DNA of 64,000 nucleotides from Azolla caroliniana (Eukaryota; Polypodiophyta). The position numbers and the translations under genes were made by a program. Below the pieces are notes generated by a model, which was given only the letters and a program-made list of their open reading frames with translations, was not told the DNA's origin and ran no database searches. The number at the start of each line of letters is the position of its first letter. Positions within the stretch are counted from its first letter, which is position 1. The stretch spans positions 12,276,001 to 12,340,000 of the forward strand of contig JBHGNT010000016.1 in the NCBI GenBank assembly GCA_043228905.1, read 5' to 3'. Shown here piece after piece: positions 31,344 to 43,094 of the stretch.

Positions 31344-32235
31344 TTGCTCACTATTACTTGGAATCAATTGGCCAAAGTGCGGCAAGCCATTATGGCTTTG
31401 GAAAAGAAATTCCAAGAATTGACTATTGAGTCCAAGAAAGAAGGTGAACCTTCTTTCATAGTCCCGCCATTCAAGGGAGATAAGAAAGAAAGAATTGAGG
31501 ACACCATTAGTTCTTGGCTTGGTTGTTGGGGGTTTCACTTTGAGCTCCATCCCAAGCTAGAAGTTGTCAAAATTGGTTATGTCGGTTGTGAGTTAGGTGG
31601 CCAAGTTGTTGTTTGGTGGCATGGCCTAAGGACTACAAAGAACTTACCCACAACTTGGGATGGTTTTGTCGATGGATTTCAAGAAATAGTTCATGCAACG
31701 ACCTTCTCAAAGTGAACAAGCCCAACACTTGCTTTATCGTGCAAGCCATTTACCGCTCTTGAGGATTATGTGTATTATGCTCGGACCCAAATTAAAAGTT
31801 GGGACTTACGGGTAAGAAATGGTTTGTGGCTTGCTTTTCGAATGGTATTCCCAATGCCATTAGATTGTCCATGACAAGGACCCTAGAACTTTCAAGGAAG
31901 CTATCAATATTATATTGCGGTACCATCAAACTTCCAAGAAAGACCACAATAAACCTGAGTTCGCTAAAACTCCTAATGTCAAGTTCATTGGGAAACGTAA
32001 GCAATCCAGTGACATTGTGCTTGATTGTGACTCAAAGAAGACGAACCTTTTCGTTTCATATTGCAAGAAATGGGGACACACAAATGATACTTGTCATCAT
32101 CTTGAGAGGAAGTCAATGAACATCCCTCAAGAAAAATCTACGAGTCACATAGGTGAGTCTTTTCATGTTATTCAAGTTTGTACCACCCATTTAAGTTCAC
32201 GTGAATGCATTTTTACTTCACATTTACTTTGACCT
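31344..32235 (+). pseudogene. G4c gag
   Basis: The first frame (31344-31715) gives the capsid-like domain (PFKGDKKERIEDTISSWLG, GYVGCELGGQVVVWWHGL). After frameshifts, 31915-32232 gives [14 protein letters not shown] and the zinc knuckle, in which the G4 CVFC is SYCK here. It is clearly homologous to G4a residues 60-330. Confidence 0.85.
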
Positions 32236-33018
32236 CATGATTTACTCCGAGCACTCCGGTCTATCAACGGAACACAAGCACATTTCTTGTTTGATTCCGA
32301 CAGTTCTCACAAGTTTCTTAACGATCACTAGGTGCAACAACAACTCCACATAAATGCAAGTGATCATATGTGTCAAGTTCATATGGCAAATGGAGGTGTT
32401 CAATACATCAATGTCATTGTTTGTCAACTGCCAATTCAAATTGACACCAATATGGAGAAGCTTTGCTTTCACATTATGAAACTACAATCTGCAGATACCC
32501 TTGTTTTTTTAAGCCCTTCTTTGTCCATTGATTAGGTTAATCACTCAATAACATCTGAACTTAGTAAGTTTATGCATTTTATTCAATGTTCCAAACCTCT
32601 TTCTTGTTCACTTGTGCCTTACAAATCTTTATTTGAGTATTCTAGCTCATCAATTTATTTGCGTGTAATGGATCTTGCGCTTCAATTTTATTATTTTATT
32701 ATTTTCGTCAAACAATTACCACATTATGTATGACAACTACTCCACTCTATTTTTGAAGATTTTCAAGATGTGTTTGCTAATGAATTGCCGCTTACTTTAC
32801 CACCACAATGTAATGTGGACCATTAGATTGAACTCATTCTCGGTGTTGCTTCTGTGAGCATTCCACCTTATCGACTTAGTGGATTATCAGAGGATGAGAT
32901 CACTAAAAAACTTAAGGAATACTTGAGTATGGACCACATTAGGTATAGCAAATCACCTTGGGGTGCAACCGTTGTTTTAGTTAAGAAGAAAGAAGATTCA
33001 TGGTGAATGTATATTAAC
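32236..33018 (+). pseudogene. G4c protease and start of RT
   Basis: FLFDSDSSHKFLNDH near 32290 is the protease active site with Gly changed to Asp (DSG to DSD). RT begins near 32760 (FQDVFANELPL) and runs to KSPWGATVVLVKKKEDSW, then a stop at 33004 and loss of homology near 33018. Confidence 0.8.
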
Positions 33019-33585
33019 ACTCAAGGGGGTACAACATTTCTGGATCCCCTAGTTCGATCTGTGAAGACACAGAGAACAATAGGGGCATGGATGTTGTCTA
33101 ACCAATGGGGGAACAAAGAAACAGTGAGAAGAAGCAAACCACATACGCGATGGGAATCCTGACGTCTGACAGAATCAACGCTCACTAAGTATCCCCACTT
33201 GGACCTCCCACATTCTGAACAAGAAGAAAGTGTGATGAACTTAACGCTCATTGAGCAACACCAACAAGAGTTGGAAGGCCTAGTCAACATCGCTTCTTGA
33301 TCTAGTAGCGACCAGCGGTAGCAGTTCTGAGGTCAACATCCCGTAAACCAGACTCACAAATCCACCGGTTGCGACAATAGTCCATCAAGGGGGGTGTTTG
33401 AAGATCAAGATAGCGACACAATGTCGTACCCTTACCCTAGGTACAATGATGAAACTAACGCTGAGACGCATGTACACGCTGTCGTGATGGTGTGTGTCCA
33501 TTGGGAGAAATTGTGAAATAGTGTAGTTCCATGCACATTACACAAACCATTACAAATATGAAAATTATCCTAGGTCCTAGTGGTA
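33019..33585. other. No coding feature; probably decayed LTR sequence
   Basis: About 570 bp with no supported ORF. Because a G5 primer-binding site and gag follow on the plus strand, this stretch may include part of the G5 5' LTR, but I cannot place its left edge. Confidence 0.35.
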
Positions 33586-33589
33586 TTCG

Positions 33590-33695
33590 AGTGCATATAA
33601 AGGGGTGTAAGCAAGATTTGAACCTTGCACCTCCAAAATAGAAGACATTTATCTTACCATTAGGGCAACTACCAAGTACTTTAAATGTTATGTAT
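33590..33695 (-). repeat. tRNA-derived SINE-like unit 4
   Basis: The minus strand carries an A box-like TTGCCCTAATGG (33668-33657) and a perfect B box GGTTCAAATCT (33624-33614), separated by 32 nt. This is the same gap as in the units at 12.5-12.8 kb. Its position suggests insertion in the G5 LTR. Confidence 0.55.
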
Positions 33696-33749
33696 TTCTT
33701 TTCATATTCAAAAGGCATAGGAAAACAACCATACAAAGCCGTGTGCACA

Positions 33750-33859
33750 AAACCGAGTCCACATCGTTGTCTTTTCGACAAATTCGTGAACGTCCTCCCT
33801 GGTCCGTGGCCCCGCTAGTCCCGCTCAAGTAGCACACGCATGCGAGCATCTTTGCGACA
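33750..33859 (+). repeat. G5 LTR 3' end
   Basis: A block ending TTTGCGACA lies five bases before the primer-binding site. Nearly the same roughly 105 bp recurs at 56780-56890. I therefore call it the U5 end of a G5-type LTR. Confidence 0.5.
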
Positions 33860-33864
33860 TCATT

Positions 33865-33880
33865 TGGTGAACTTGACGTG
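33865..33880 (+). promoter_or_regulatory. G5 primer-binding site
   Basis: TGGTGAACTTGACGTG, close to the G2 site (TGGTGAACCCGATGTG) in the same position relative to LTR and gag. Confidence 0.5.
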
Positions 33881-33903
33881 AAGAGCAGTAGGGGAGGCTG
33901 AAG

Positions 33904-35737
33904 ATGGACGAGGAATATCTCATGGAGGTAATGTCAAAGATGATAATGGAATTTTCAAGAGAAGGGAAAAGACGAGATATGACCCAACAAGCCGTCGAGG
34001 GCGTGGTTGAGCGAGTCGGCTATTTCAACGGTGCAAAATTCCAATATATTCTAAAAGTCTACAATGCCGAGATGGATTGGAGAGGTGTGAACGAAGCTAT
34101 GAGGCTGGAGTACTTTTGTCGGGTGATGGTTGAACTGATCTAAAAAGAGGTAAAAGAGCTTCGAGAAGCTCAAGATTCATGGGTGACTTTGAAGGAGGCT
34201 CTATTGAAGGCATATGGCTATGAGAGACCGAAGGGACGAGGTCGGCGTGAGTTCGACTAGTGGGTGGCATCGGTGAAGACCCACCAAGGTGTGGCACAAG
34301 CATTCCTGGACTTCGAGTGTTGTTTTTCTCAACTATCAGAGCAGGAACAAAGATTGGTGGGGGTGGATAAGGTATTGTTGTTCATGAAGTCAATCAATCG
34401 AAGGGAAAGGATGGCGATTGGGTGAAAAGTGGAAAGAGTATGCCGACTACATGATAAGAGGAAGATGATATTCTCTTCGGCAACAACACAACCCACGAGG
34501 GTGACAGAAATACACGCTCCGTAAGCACAACGCTCGGCCACAACCGAGTCTAGGATCAAACATAGAAAACGGGTAATGTACGCACGACACAGTGAAGAGA
34601 GGAGTACATAGGATGTCTATGTGGAAAACCCAAACTAGGGAAAAACCACAGCAGCCCATAGACTGCAAACTATCACTATATCACAATGTACAATAGTAGA
34701 GCGCCGAGGCAACAACCTCCAACTTCCTATCTTCGCCACAGGCGGCGGTTACAACAGAGGCAACAACCTCTTCGTCTCTCACTCTCTGTACACAGTTACA
34801 CACTCAAATCTTGCACCAACAAGAATGACAACTACAATACCACTAAGTTTGCCCTAAGTCATATTTATACTAATATGACTTTTCGGCTATTTACAAATAT
34901 AGCCCCGATGGACTCTCCAAAAACATATTTACGAATATGTCCCTTCATCCAGTGAGCACTTCTCACCGGGCCTTCACCATCCAGCTCTTGCTAGGTACTC
35001 GTCATCCGGTTCTCACTGGCTATTCCGTTGTCGGGTACTCCACATCCGGTTCTCACTGGGTCTTCCGTTGCCGGGTACTCCACATCCGGTTTCAGCCTTA
35101 GCCTATCGGCCTCGGCCGAGTTTGCTCATCAACACTGTTCTTCTCACTTCCCATCCAGAGGGACCTATTTCCTAACAGTGGGATGGTGAAAGGAGGATGG
35201 GATGCGATTACACACAACCACCTAAAGAAGAAAGCTTGAAGATGGAAGGTTCGACGGTACTTGACATAAAGGCCTTCATAAAGGAGGCATATGAGAGTTT
35301 AAAGGTGCAAGTCAAGGCCAAAGAGAATCCTAGAATGGAGCCAAAACCGAGGCAATTGGTGATCAAGGAAGAGGAGACCTCTGAACAAATGCAAACTAAT
35401 GATATAGCCGATACGAAGGCCTAGGTTTAGTACGATAGTACCATGGGAGAAGGTGTGAAACAAGCAACCTTCTGGACTTATAGAGGAACGACGGTCAAGA
35501 GAAAGGCCAAAGAATCGAGAGCGGGAAATGCTCCTTTAAGAGTGGGCGAGCATTTCGGAACACATGTTGTGTCCGAAATATCGAGTGATGAAGCTGCAAG
35601 AATGAGCAAAGCTTGCATGATCGAGGGATGTAAAGAGTGTGAGGTCGACGTGATTGAGGTGGTAGCCAGGAGGAATGACATCGAGTCGCAGATGGCTATG
35701 GAAGAGTCCACGGTGGATGACCGTGCCGAGACTTTCC
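33904..35737 (+). mobile_element. G5: gypsy relic (gag only), interrupted by a solo LTR
   Basis: Plus-strand gag relic in two parts, 33904-34501 and 35178-35737. The first encodes MDEEYLMEVMSKMIMEFSRE and later SINRRERMAIG, with two stops. The second is a Lys/Glu-rich region in broken frames. It is related to G2 gag. It ends abruptly at 35737, where copia C1 gag begins. Confidence 0.6.
34502..35177 (-). repeat. Solo LTR of the C2 family
   Basis: 676 bp, plus strand TGACAGAAATACACGC to CCTAACA, the same orientation and layout as the C2 5' LTR at 43095-43779. The flanks are GAGGG on the left and GTGGG on the right, a plausible target-site duplication with one change. It has the TATA palindrome at 34857-34880. 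The tandem U3 unit near 34990-35095 has about two copies. Confidence 0.8.
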
Positions 35738-36675
35738 CAACTACGCATCTTGGTCCTACAAGATGCACTAGTACCTGCTTAGGCACGGTTACTGGAGCTA
35801 TGTTGAAGGAGCGAATGATACGGCACCCAAATCGACACACAGAGACTTCCCGGCGTGGGAACAATCGGCGAGCAGAGTTTTGTATTGTTTCGTGTCTTGT
35901 GTGGGTAAATAACTATTAAGCTACGTTCGGGATGCAAAAACGCCGAAGGGTGCGTGGGAAAATCTGAAGAAGATCCAGGAAGCTTCAGCTCCGACAGGAG
36001 TTGAGCAACCTATGACAATGCGATTTGTCGGTGGCTGACTATACCTCGAAGATCAAGGACATATGCGACTCCTTAGCTTCCATCGATGTGAACATCGAGG
36101 AAAGAGAGATGGTCCAGGTCTGTCTCGAGGGTTTGGCGTTGAAGTTCGAAGCGTTCTGAACTACTGTGTGTACTCGGGAGAATACGTTGTCCTTTTTTGA
36201 CCTACAGTCGATGCTCCTCGTAGAGGAGAACCACGCGGGTGCATCAACGAGCACGCACACCGACATCAAGATGTTGTACATGGAGGGAGATAGGCCCGTG
36301 GACGTGGGACGTGGAGGACAAGGTGAGTCGATGCGCAATGGAGGCAGCCGACGAGATCAAGGAAGGAGGCACTGAAATGATGCCGACAGCAATTCCGAAC
36401 CCTCCGGAAACTGGGGGAGTCGAGGTGATGAGAACGGGAAAGGGAAACCCGCCACGGAATGCAGGTACTGTGGCAAGAAAGGCCATAGGGAGAGCGAGTG
36501 CTGGAAAAAACACGCCGAGTCGGAGAGGACCGATTCCGGATATGGTTCTGGACATACCGACAAAGGAAACCGGCAGCGATCGCACTACGCTGAAAGATCC
36601 GGAAAAGCCGGAAAAGGGTCTGCCTTCGTGATGAGACATGAAGCAAACTCAATGAAGCAGACCACCCCGAAATAG
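35738..36675 (+). pseudogene. C1 gag (degraded)
   Basis: Homology to the C1-family gag starts at the ASWSYKM block near 35740. Frames shift several times. The TENLSFFDLQSMLLVEENHAG block is near 36180, and the zinc knuckle CRYCGKKGHRESEC is at 36461-36502. A TAG near 36673 precedes the protease. Functional capsid cannot be made. Confidence 0.8.
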
Positions 36676-36681
36676 GATGAG

Positions 36682-38898
36682 GTGTGGTACGTCGACTCCG
36701 GCGCGTCAAATCGCATGACGAGCCATAAGGAGTGGTTCTCGTACCTAGGAAAACCGATGCAACCGGGAGTAGCTGCAACCGTAGATGATACTCCGCATCC
36801 AATCGCGAATGTCAGAGAAGTTCTCTTGAGCCATGTCGGGCAGAAAGGGAAACTCATGAACGTGCTACACGTTCCGACAATCACGAAGAACTTGGTGTCG
36901 GTCGGACAGATCGTCGACCAAGGGATGGAGGTCCGGTTTAAACACCTCGACTTCTTCATTGAGGAAGAAGGTCGTGTTATTGTGCAAGGGCACAGAGATG
37001 GGAGGATGTTCATCCTCGACTCTACTGACGGTGGCACTGCAATGTTTGCGAAGGGACAAAAAGTCGAGTCGGACATCGACTTATGGCACAAGTGGATAGG
37101 CCACGTCAATTACCAGCGGCGTCAGGACCGGCAATCGAAACAGGTGGTGTTCGGATTGCCCAAATCTAGTGGCCGGAAGCCACAAATTTGTGAAGCCTGC
37201 CACCTTGGGAAGCAACACCGACTTCCCTTCTCCAATGAGCGTAACCGGAGCCGAAACAAGCTCGACTTGATACACTCCGATGTGTGGGGGCTGGCACAAA
37301 ACAGTAGTCTTGGCGGGAGCCGATATTTCGTCTCCTTCATCGACGACTACACGTGGCGCACGTGGATCTACCTCATTGAGAGGAAGAGCAAAGTTTTCGA
37401 TTGTTTCCGGGACCTCAAAGGGTTTGTGGAAACGGAAACAGGAAGAAAGATCAAGTGCCTGTGGCCGGATGGGGGAAAAGAATACTTTTCCAGTCAATTC
37501 AACAGTTATCTACAAAAAATGGGAATTCGGTGCGAATTCAGTTGTAGATACACGCCGGAGCAAAACGGCGTGGCCGAGAGGAAAAATCGGTCGGTTGTGG
37601 AAGCAGCACAGGCAATGCTAGAGGAGAAGAGCTTGCCCAAGTTCTACTGGGCCGAGGCGGTAAGGACCGCAGTATACATCCAGAACCGGATCGGAGACAA
37701 AGCATCGGCACATGAGCTATATTTCGGAACGAAGCCGAACTTGCAACACTTACGAGTTTTTGGTAGCATTGCGTCTGTGCATGTGCCGAATGAGAAACGG
37801 AGAAAGCTGGACGCAAAGGCCGAGAAATGTATCTTGGTCGGTTACTCGGACGAGCAGAACGGTTATAAGTGTTATAACACGCGCACCAAACAAGCACGTG
37901 TGAGCTGCAACATTGTGTATGATGAGTCCGCGTCCTGGTACTTGCCTCTAATTCCGGATCTCAACTCCAATCTGAACTCTGACAATGAGGTCAGCGAGAT
38001 TGAGATGCCTCCGAATGAGCCTGAAATCGGGACCCGCGAAGAGAGTCCGATTTCATTTCGGTTAAGTGGACCGAATGGACGACTGAGTCGGTTCGACCAG
38101 TCCGATGAAGAACCGGCGAGTAGTGGAGGCTCATTCGTGCATTCCCCACGCAGGAAGCCGAGGAGACGGTTTACGTGCAAAGAGAAAGGGAAGAAGAAGG
38201 TGTCGGATTCCGGCAGGGATAGGAACGAGTCAGACTGACGCCAGTCCGACTCCGAGGGAAGCGGTGACAGGTCTTCAAGAGAAAAGTCTGTGTCGGCCGA
38301 GAACTCCACATCAACTAATGACCAATTACGCCGATCTACCCGTCAAAAGAACCCAGTTGTGCGGTTCGGATACAACGAGTACATGGCGCATCATTATGCG
38401 TACATGACCCGTGTAGCGGAAGTGCGTGAGCCGGAGAGCTACGCAGAAGCGGCTAAGGACACGAATTGGCGCGCCGTGATGGAGGAGGAGATGCACGCAT
38501 TGGCGGAAAACGAGACATGGGACCTGGTTGACGCACCAAAGGGTGTGAAGCCAATCAGATGTAGGTGGATGTACAAGGTCAAGTACAATACCAATGGCTC
38601 GGTCAACCGACACAAGGCCCGGTTAGTGGCAAAAGGCTACGCGCAGAAACACGGCATCGACTACGATGAGACGTTTGTGCCAGTCGCGAAGATGACGACC
38701 GTCCGTGTTTTGCTCGCGGTAGCTTCGGCAAAGGGGTGGCACTTACATCAGATGGATGTAAAAAATGCGTTCCTGCAAGGTGAGCTTCAGGAACAGGTGT
38801 ACATGGTACAACCCCCTGGATTTCACTCCGGAACGAACACGTTGGCAATGTGCCGATTGAAGAAGTCCCTTTACGGACTGAAGCAAGCCCCGTGTGCC
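36682..38898 (+). pseudogene. C1 protease, integrase and RT N-terminal part
   Basis: Open apart from a TGA at 38236. Protease WYVDSGASNRMTSHKEWF near 36685; GAG-pre-integrase LWHKWIGHVNYQ...CEACHLGKQHRL near 37085-37215; integrase SFIDDYTWRTWIY (Asp), LWPDGGKEYF (Asp; the usual RTDNGG is WPDGGK) and QNGVAERKNR (Glu) near 37335-37590. RT starts after the [10 protein letters not shown] linker and includes [28 protein letters not shown] and [18 protein letters not shown]. The next codon after APCA is TAG (38899), where Trp is expected. Confidence 0.9.
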
Positions 38899-39947
38899 TA
38901 GAACGTGAAGATCAGCAGCAACTATGTCAGATGGGCTTTATAACATCAAAATCAGACTCTTCCCTATTCATCGGGAAAGGTCGACTCGGTCCAGTCAATA
39001 TTTTACTATATGTTGATGACTTGGTCATCACCGGCGCCGACCTAGGTGAAATCTACCACGTGAAGTTCCAACTTGTGGCATCGTTCGACATGAAGGATTT
39101 GGGGAACCTTCATTACTTCCTCGGGATCAAAGTGATCCGTACCCCCGAAGGCATATTGATCAGCCAATGCCATTATGTGTTGAGTATGCTCTTCAAATTC
39201 GGGATGGTCGACTGTAAGTCCGTCTTGACTCCTCTGGATAGAACCGTCAAGCTTCGCCCCAATTCTAGAAAGGTATGCAACCCGACGAGGTTCCGACAAA
39301 TTGTCAAAAGCCTTATCTACTTGACAATCACCCGAACCGATCTCAGTTATCCGGTCGGGGTGATCAGTCAGTTCATGGCACGGCCTACCGAGGAGCACCT
39401 TTAGTGTGCGCAACGCGTACTGCGGTACGTAAGCGGCACTAAGGACCGGGGTCTGCTATATCGGACCGGTACATCCTCGCAGTTGGTCGGCTACACCAAT
39501 GCTGATTGGGCTAGCAATGCCGCCGATCACCGATCCACGTCCGGAAACGCGTTCTCTCTTGGGAGTGCCGTGATAGCGTGGAGCAGTAAGAAGAAGCCGA
39601 CATTTGCACTGTCGAGCACCGAAGTTGAGTACCGAGGAGCGGCTATCGTGACATGCGAAGCCATATGGTTGAAGCGGCTACTTAAGGACCTGCAAGAGGA
39701 GGTGTTCGATCCGACGACGATCTACTGCGACAACCTCAGCAACATCCAGCTCGCGAAGAACCCTATTTTCCATGCACGGACCAGGCACATTGAGGTGCAC
39801 TACCATTTTTTCTGTGAGCATGTCCTTTCTGGTGAAGTCGAACTTCAGTATGTTCCGATAGATCGACAAACTGCCGACATCTTCACCAAGCCCCTTGGTC
39901 TGGACAAGTTGCGGCAATTCTTGTTTGGAACTACACGCTCTCGATGA
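38899..39947 (+). pseudogene. C1 RT catalytic part and RNase H
   Basis: After TAG 38899 and a frameshift, the frame carries SLFIGKGRLGPVNILLYVDD (catalytic YVDD near 39010) and KDLGNLHYFLGIKV. TAG 39402 replaces the Trp expected before CAQRVLRYVSGT. RNase H (39483 on) shows TNADWASNAADHRSTSG, ALSSTEVEYRGA and YCDNLSNIQLAKNP, with its Asp/Glu/Asp residues. The protein is interrupted by C2 at 39922, after DKLRQF. Confidence 0.9.
39917..39921 (+). other. Target-site duplication of C2, left copy (ATTCT)
   Basis: ATTCT precedes the C2 3' LTR and is repeated at 43780-43784. Joining the flanks restores the C1 frame (LRQF then LGLCHLDMPNLRG). Confidence 0.9.
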
Positions 39948-40304
39948 ACAACGCTCGGCCTCTACCAAGCTTAGAATCAAAACACAGAAAACGAGAATGA
40001 ATGCACGACACAATGGAGAGAAGACGTGGAAAACCCAAACATGGGAAAAACCACGGCAGTCCACTGACTGCTAACTATCACTATGTAACAATATACAATA
40101 GATGAACACAGAGGCAACGACCTCTTGTTCACTGTCTTCGCCACAGGCGGCGGTTACAACAGAGATATGAACTCTTCGTCTCTTTCTCTCTCTCTCTCTC
40201 TCTTTGTAAACTGTTGCGCTCTAATCTTGCGCCAACAAGAATGACAACAACAACAACACTTTCTAAGTTTGCCCTAAGTCATATTTATACTAATATGACT
40301 TTTT
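39922..40304 (-). repeat. C2 3' LTR, truncated
   Basis: Matches the outer 383 bp of the 5' LTR (43095 onwards), including the CT-repeat and the TATA palindrome at 40277-40300 (stems AGTCATATT/AATATGACT). It ends at the deletion breakpoint. Confidence 0.9.
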
Positions 40305-40948
40305 CGTCTTCACGTCCAGCTGCTCTACCTCGAGGTCCATGCTTGCCGTTATACTCAGCACTGTCCAGATGGAGGTCATCTTTACTACCGGGGCAAATAT
40401 CTCGTCGAAGTCCACGCCCTTCTTCTACTGGAACCCCTTCACCACGATCCCGGCTTTGTATCTCGGGGGGTTGCCGGCATCTCCCGGTTTCAACTTGTAC
40501 ACCCACTTGTTTCGGAGTGCCCGCTTTCCTTTCGGCAACTCCACCAATTCGTACGAATGGTTCTCATGCGGCTGTGCGTGTCATCCTTCGCTTCTTCGAA
40601 GCTTTTTGGCTCCCCCTCATCGGTTAGCAGCACATGCTCTGCATCCGAAAATCTCCAGGGGGCCATTCTCTCTTTGAGAGGATATCTCCGTCTTTGGGCT
40701 TCGATAACCGGCTCCTCCATTTGCTCTTCATCCGAATCCGATTTAGGGTCATGACCGGTTCCGGTTTCAGCGTCCTGTACTTCTTCTTCTGCCGGTTCGG
40801 TATCCTCACCATAACCGGCTGGTTCCTCGAGTGCTAACCGGTCTCTTGCCGGTTGGGTCTGCTCATCGTAGAATTGATCCTTACCGGTCGACTCGGAGTT
40901 CATTATCTTCTTCTCCGACTCCCAGTCGGCGAGCGTCTTGTCCTCCAT
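40305..40948 (-). pseudogene. C2 integrase-RT linker and RT start
   Basis: The frame 40948-40490 is a strongly acidic linker ending RYPLKERMAPWRFSDAEHVL then EPKSFEEAKDD, typical of the start of copia RT. Another frame continues with VYKLKPGDAGNPPRYKAG and KGVDFDEIFAPVVKM to LEVEQLDVKT, where the deletion cuts in. Confidence 0.85.
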
Positions 40949-40966
40949 GAAGAAAATATCTCGACT

Positions 40967-42079
40967 CTAGAATACCTTCTTGTCGACCAGGTCCCACACT
41001 CGGTAGCTAAACTCATCGTCGCCGTAACCGAGGAATATGCATGGTCGGGTCTTCGGATCTAGTTTTCCTCTCCGGTCCTTAGCTACATGCACATACGCAA
41101 GACACCCGAATACCTTCAGATGCCGGTAGGATACTTCCTTACTGGTCCAGACTCTCTGCGGCGTGTCTCCGTCCAAGGGTACTGAGGGTGATCTGTTTAT
41201 CACATATGTTGTTGTCGACAATGCCTCAACCCAAAACTTCTTGGGTAGTTTTGCATGCGCTAGCATACTCCGGACCCTCTCCATTATGGTCCGGTTCATC
41301 CTCTCGGCCAGCCCGTTTAGTTCTGGCGTCTTCGGCACGTCAAATTCGAGCCGGATTCCCTTCGAGCCACAATACTCCTCGAACTGCCCCCGGTATTCAC
41401 CTCCGTTATCTGCTCGAACCGCCTTCAGCTTCCGAACGGTTTCTCATTCCACTCTCACGTGGAGCTCTTTGAAGACGGATAACACCTGATCCTTCGTCTT
41501 CAATGGTGTGGCCCACAGCTTTTGGCTGTGGTCATCTATGAACTTCACGAAGTACTGCGATCCGGCATGTGACTTCGTGTCCACTTGACATACATCAGTA
41601 TGCACCAACTCTAGTGGTGCATTACGTCTCATCGGTGGCCTCGATTGGAAGGAGGTCCGGTTTTGTTTACCGGCCAGACAATCAGTGCACTTCTCCAAGG
41701 GCACGTTCTTCACTGGAATGAGGTTGTCGTCTGCAAGCCTCTTCATCCCCTTCTTGCTCATATGACACAACCTCTTGTGCCACAACTCACCGACAGTGTC
41801 GGATGCCACGTTCACTTCTTCCGGGCATAACCGGGCATTCATCAGGTACAATGTGTTGACCTTTTGGGCCCGAGCCACAATCAGGCTCCCTTTGCTAAAC
41901 TTCATAACACCGTTCCGGATGCTATCCGTGTAGCCTTCATCATCTAGCTGACCGATTGATATAAGGTTCAGATGAACCTCCAGAACGTGTCGGACATCCT
42001 TGAGCAACAGCTTCCATCTGGTTGGCATTGACAATTCGGCATGTACCTTCATTCCCCATCTGGACACAGCCGTGATCAC
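40967..42079 (-). pseudogene. C2 integrase
   Basis: GAG-pre-integrase ELWHKRLCHMSKKGMKRLAD with CTDCLAGKQNRTSF near 41690-41800, then the core HTDVCQVDTKSHAGSQYFVK and FIDDHSQKLWA near 41540. A stop near 41445 and a change of frame follow; then PKTPELNGLAERMNRTIMER (Glu) near 41310 and the C-terminal part to 40967. Confidence 0.88.
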
Positions 42080-42500
42080 CGGCTGAGTAGGATGAGAAGT
42101 ATTTCCGGTCCAGGGTAAGGTAGAACGATGCTCCGGAGTTGACCACCCAGCTCATCTCCTCGCCGGCAAGGTTTAGCTCACTCTCCTCGGTGATGAGCAT
42201 CAACTCTTCTTCACTTGCCGCGATTACCGTCGTTCCCTTCCGGTCCGGCCCCCTCCGGTCTTTATCCTTTCGGTCCGGTGTCCGCTTCGAATCGGTGCCG
42301 TCAGTTTCCTTGTCCTTTCAGAAGTGCCGACAGTTTTTCTGGAAGTGTCCCGGCTTGCCGCAATAGAAGCAGGTAGGCCTCCCCCTTGATTTTGACCGTG
42401 TCCCCGACCTCTCCCGGTTCTGGGGACTACGGTTCCTTTGTCTTCTGCGTTCCGATTTGGTAAGGAGCGCTTTGGAGTCGGAGCTCGTATCCTTATCTTT
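42080..42500 (-). pseudogene. C2 protease and gag zinc knuckle
   Basis: Zinc knuckle CFYCGKPGHFQKNC near 42365. The protease block reads WVVNSGASFYLT near 42145, where C3 has WVIDSGTSFHIT: the catalytic Asp is Asn (GAC to AAC). A stop interrupts after the knuckle and a frameshift lies near 42050. Confidence 0.88.
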
Positions 42501-43079
42501 CTAACGCCCCTCCTCATCTAGCAAGCTCGACTTCACTCTTGCTAGGGATAACTGTTTCCCTTCTGGCCCGGCGTTGCCCAAAGTGACAACCAACGTCTCC
42601 CAGCTATCTGGGAGGGAACCGAGCAGGAGTAGTGCTAGTACCTCATCGGCGAGAGGTACTTCCAATGATGTTGCCTGGTGGATCAGCCCCTGGAAGTCAT
42701 TCATGTGCTCCGCCATGCTGGAGCCATCTTGGTACCAGAGTCTTACTAGCTTCTGAAATACCGAAAACTGATTAACATCATTTTTGTTTTGAAACATAAT
42801 GCTGATCTTCTCCCATATCTCATGAGCCTTGCTCTCTTCATTGAATTTGTCGTATAGACTCATGTCGATGAACAACAGTAAGTACGTTGTTGCCTTCATG
42901 TGCATCACCTCCCATATCGTGGCGTCGATCTTGTCCGGTCACTTATCCCCGAACTGAACCGGCAACCAAAGATCTTTAACCAAAAGCATGTCCCTCATCT
43001 TCGACTTCCACACCGAATAGTTGGAGCCGGTGAGCTTGAACATGCCTCCCAACGATTCGTCCATTTTCTGTGTCGTTTC
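42501..43079 (-). pseudogene. C2 gag body
   Basis: The frame 42908-42501 encodes a UBN2-type copia gag: EIWEKISIMFQNKNDVNQFS, LGSLPDSWETLVVTLGN and LARVKSSLLDEEGR. Upstream (42909-43079) the gag start is broken by stops. Confidence 0.85.
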
Positions 43080-43091
43080 GCTTTGATACCA
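43080..43091 (-). promoter_or_regulatory. C2 primer-binding site
   Basis: The minus strand reads TGGTATCAAAGC, one base from the iMet complement, three bases inside the 5' LTR. Confidence 0.85.
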
Positions 43092-43094
43092 CTT

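Larger units (their letters stand above)
31004..33018 (+). mobile_element. G4c: old, degraded G4-family relic
   Basis: Plus-strand relic beginning in the G4 leader (31050-31165 matches 18140-18250). It passes through gag and protease and ends in the RT fingers near 33018. Many stops and small deletions are present; the LTRs and the remainder of pol are absent. C3 inserted at its left end. Confidence 0.85.

Noticed and set aside
36239-36639. Overlapping ORFs on both strands at the C1 gag-protease boundary
   Set aside because: Out of frame with the zinc knuckle (36461-36502) and protease; they are shadows of gag.
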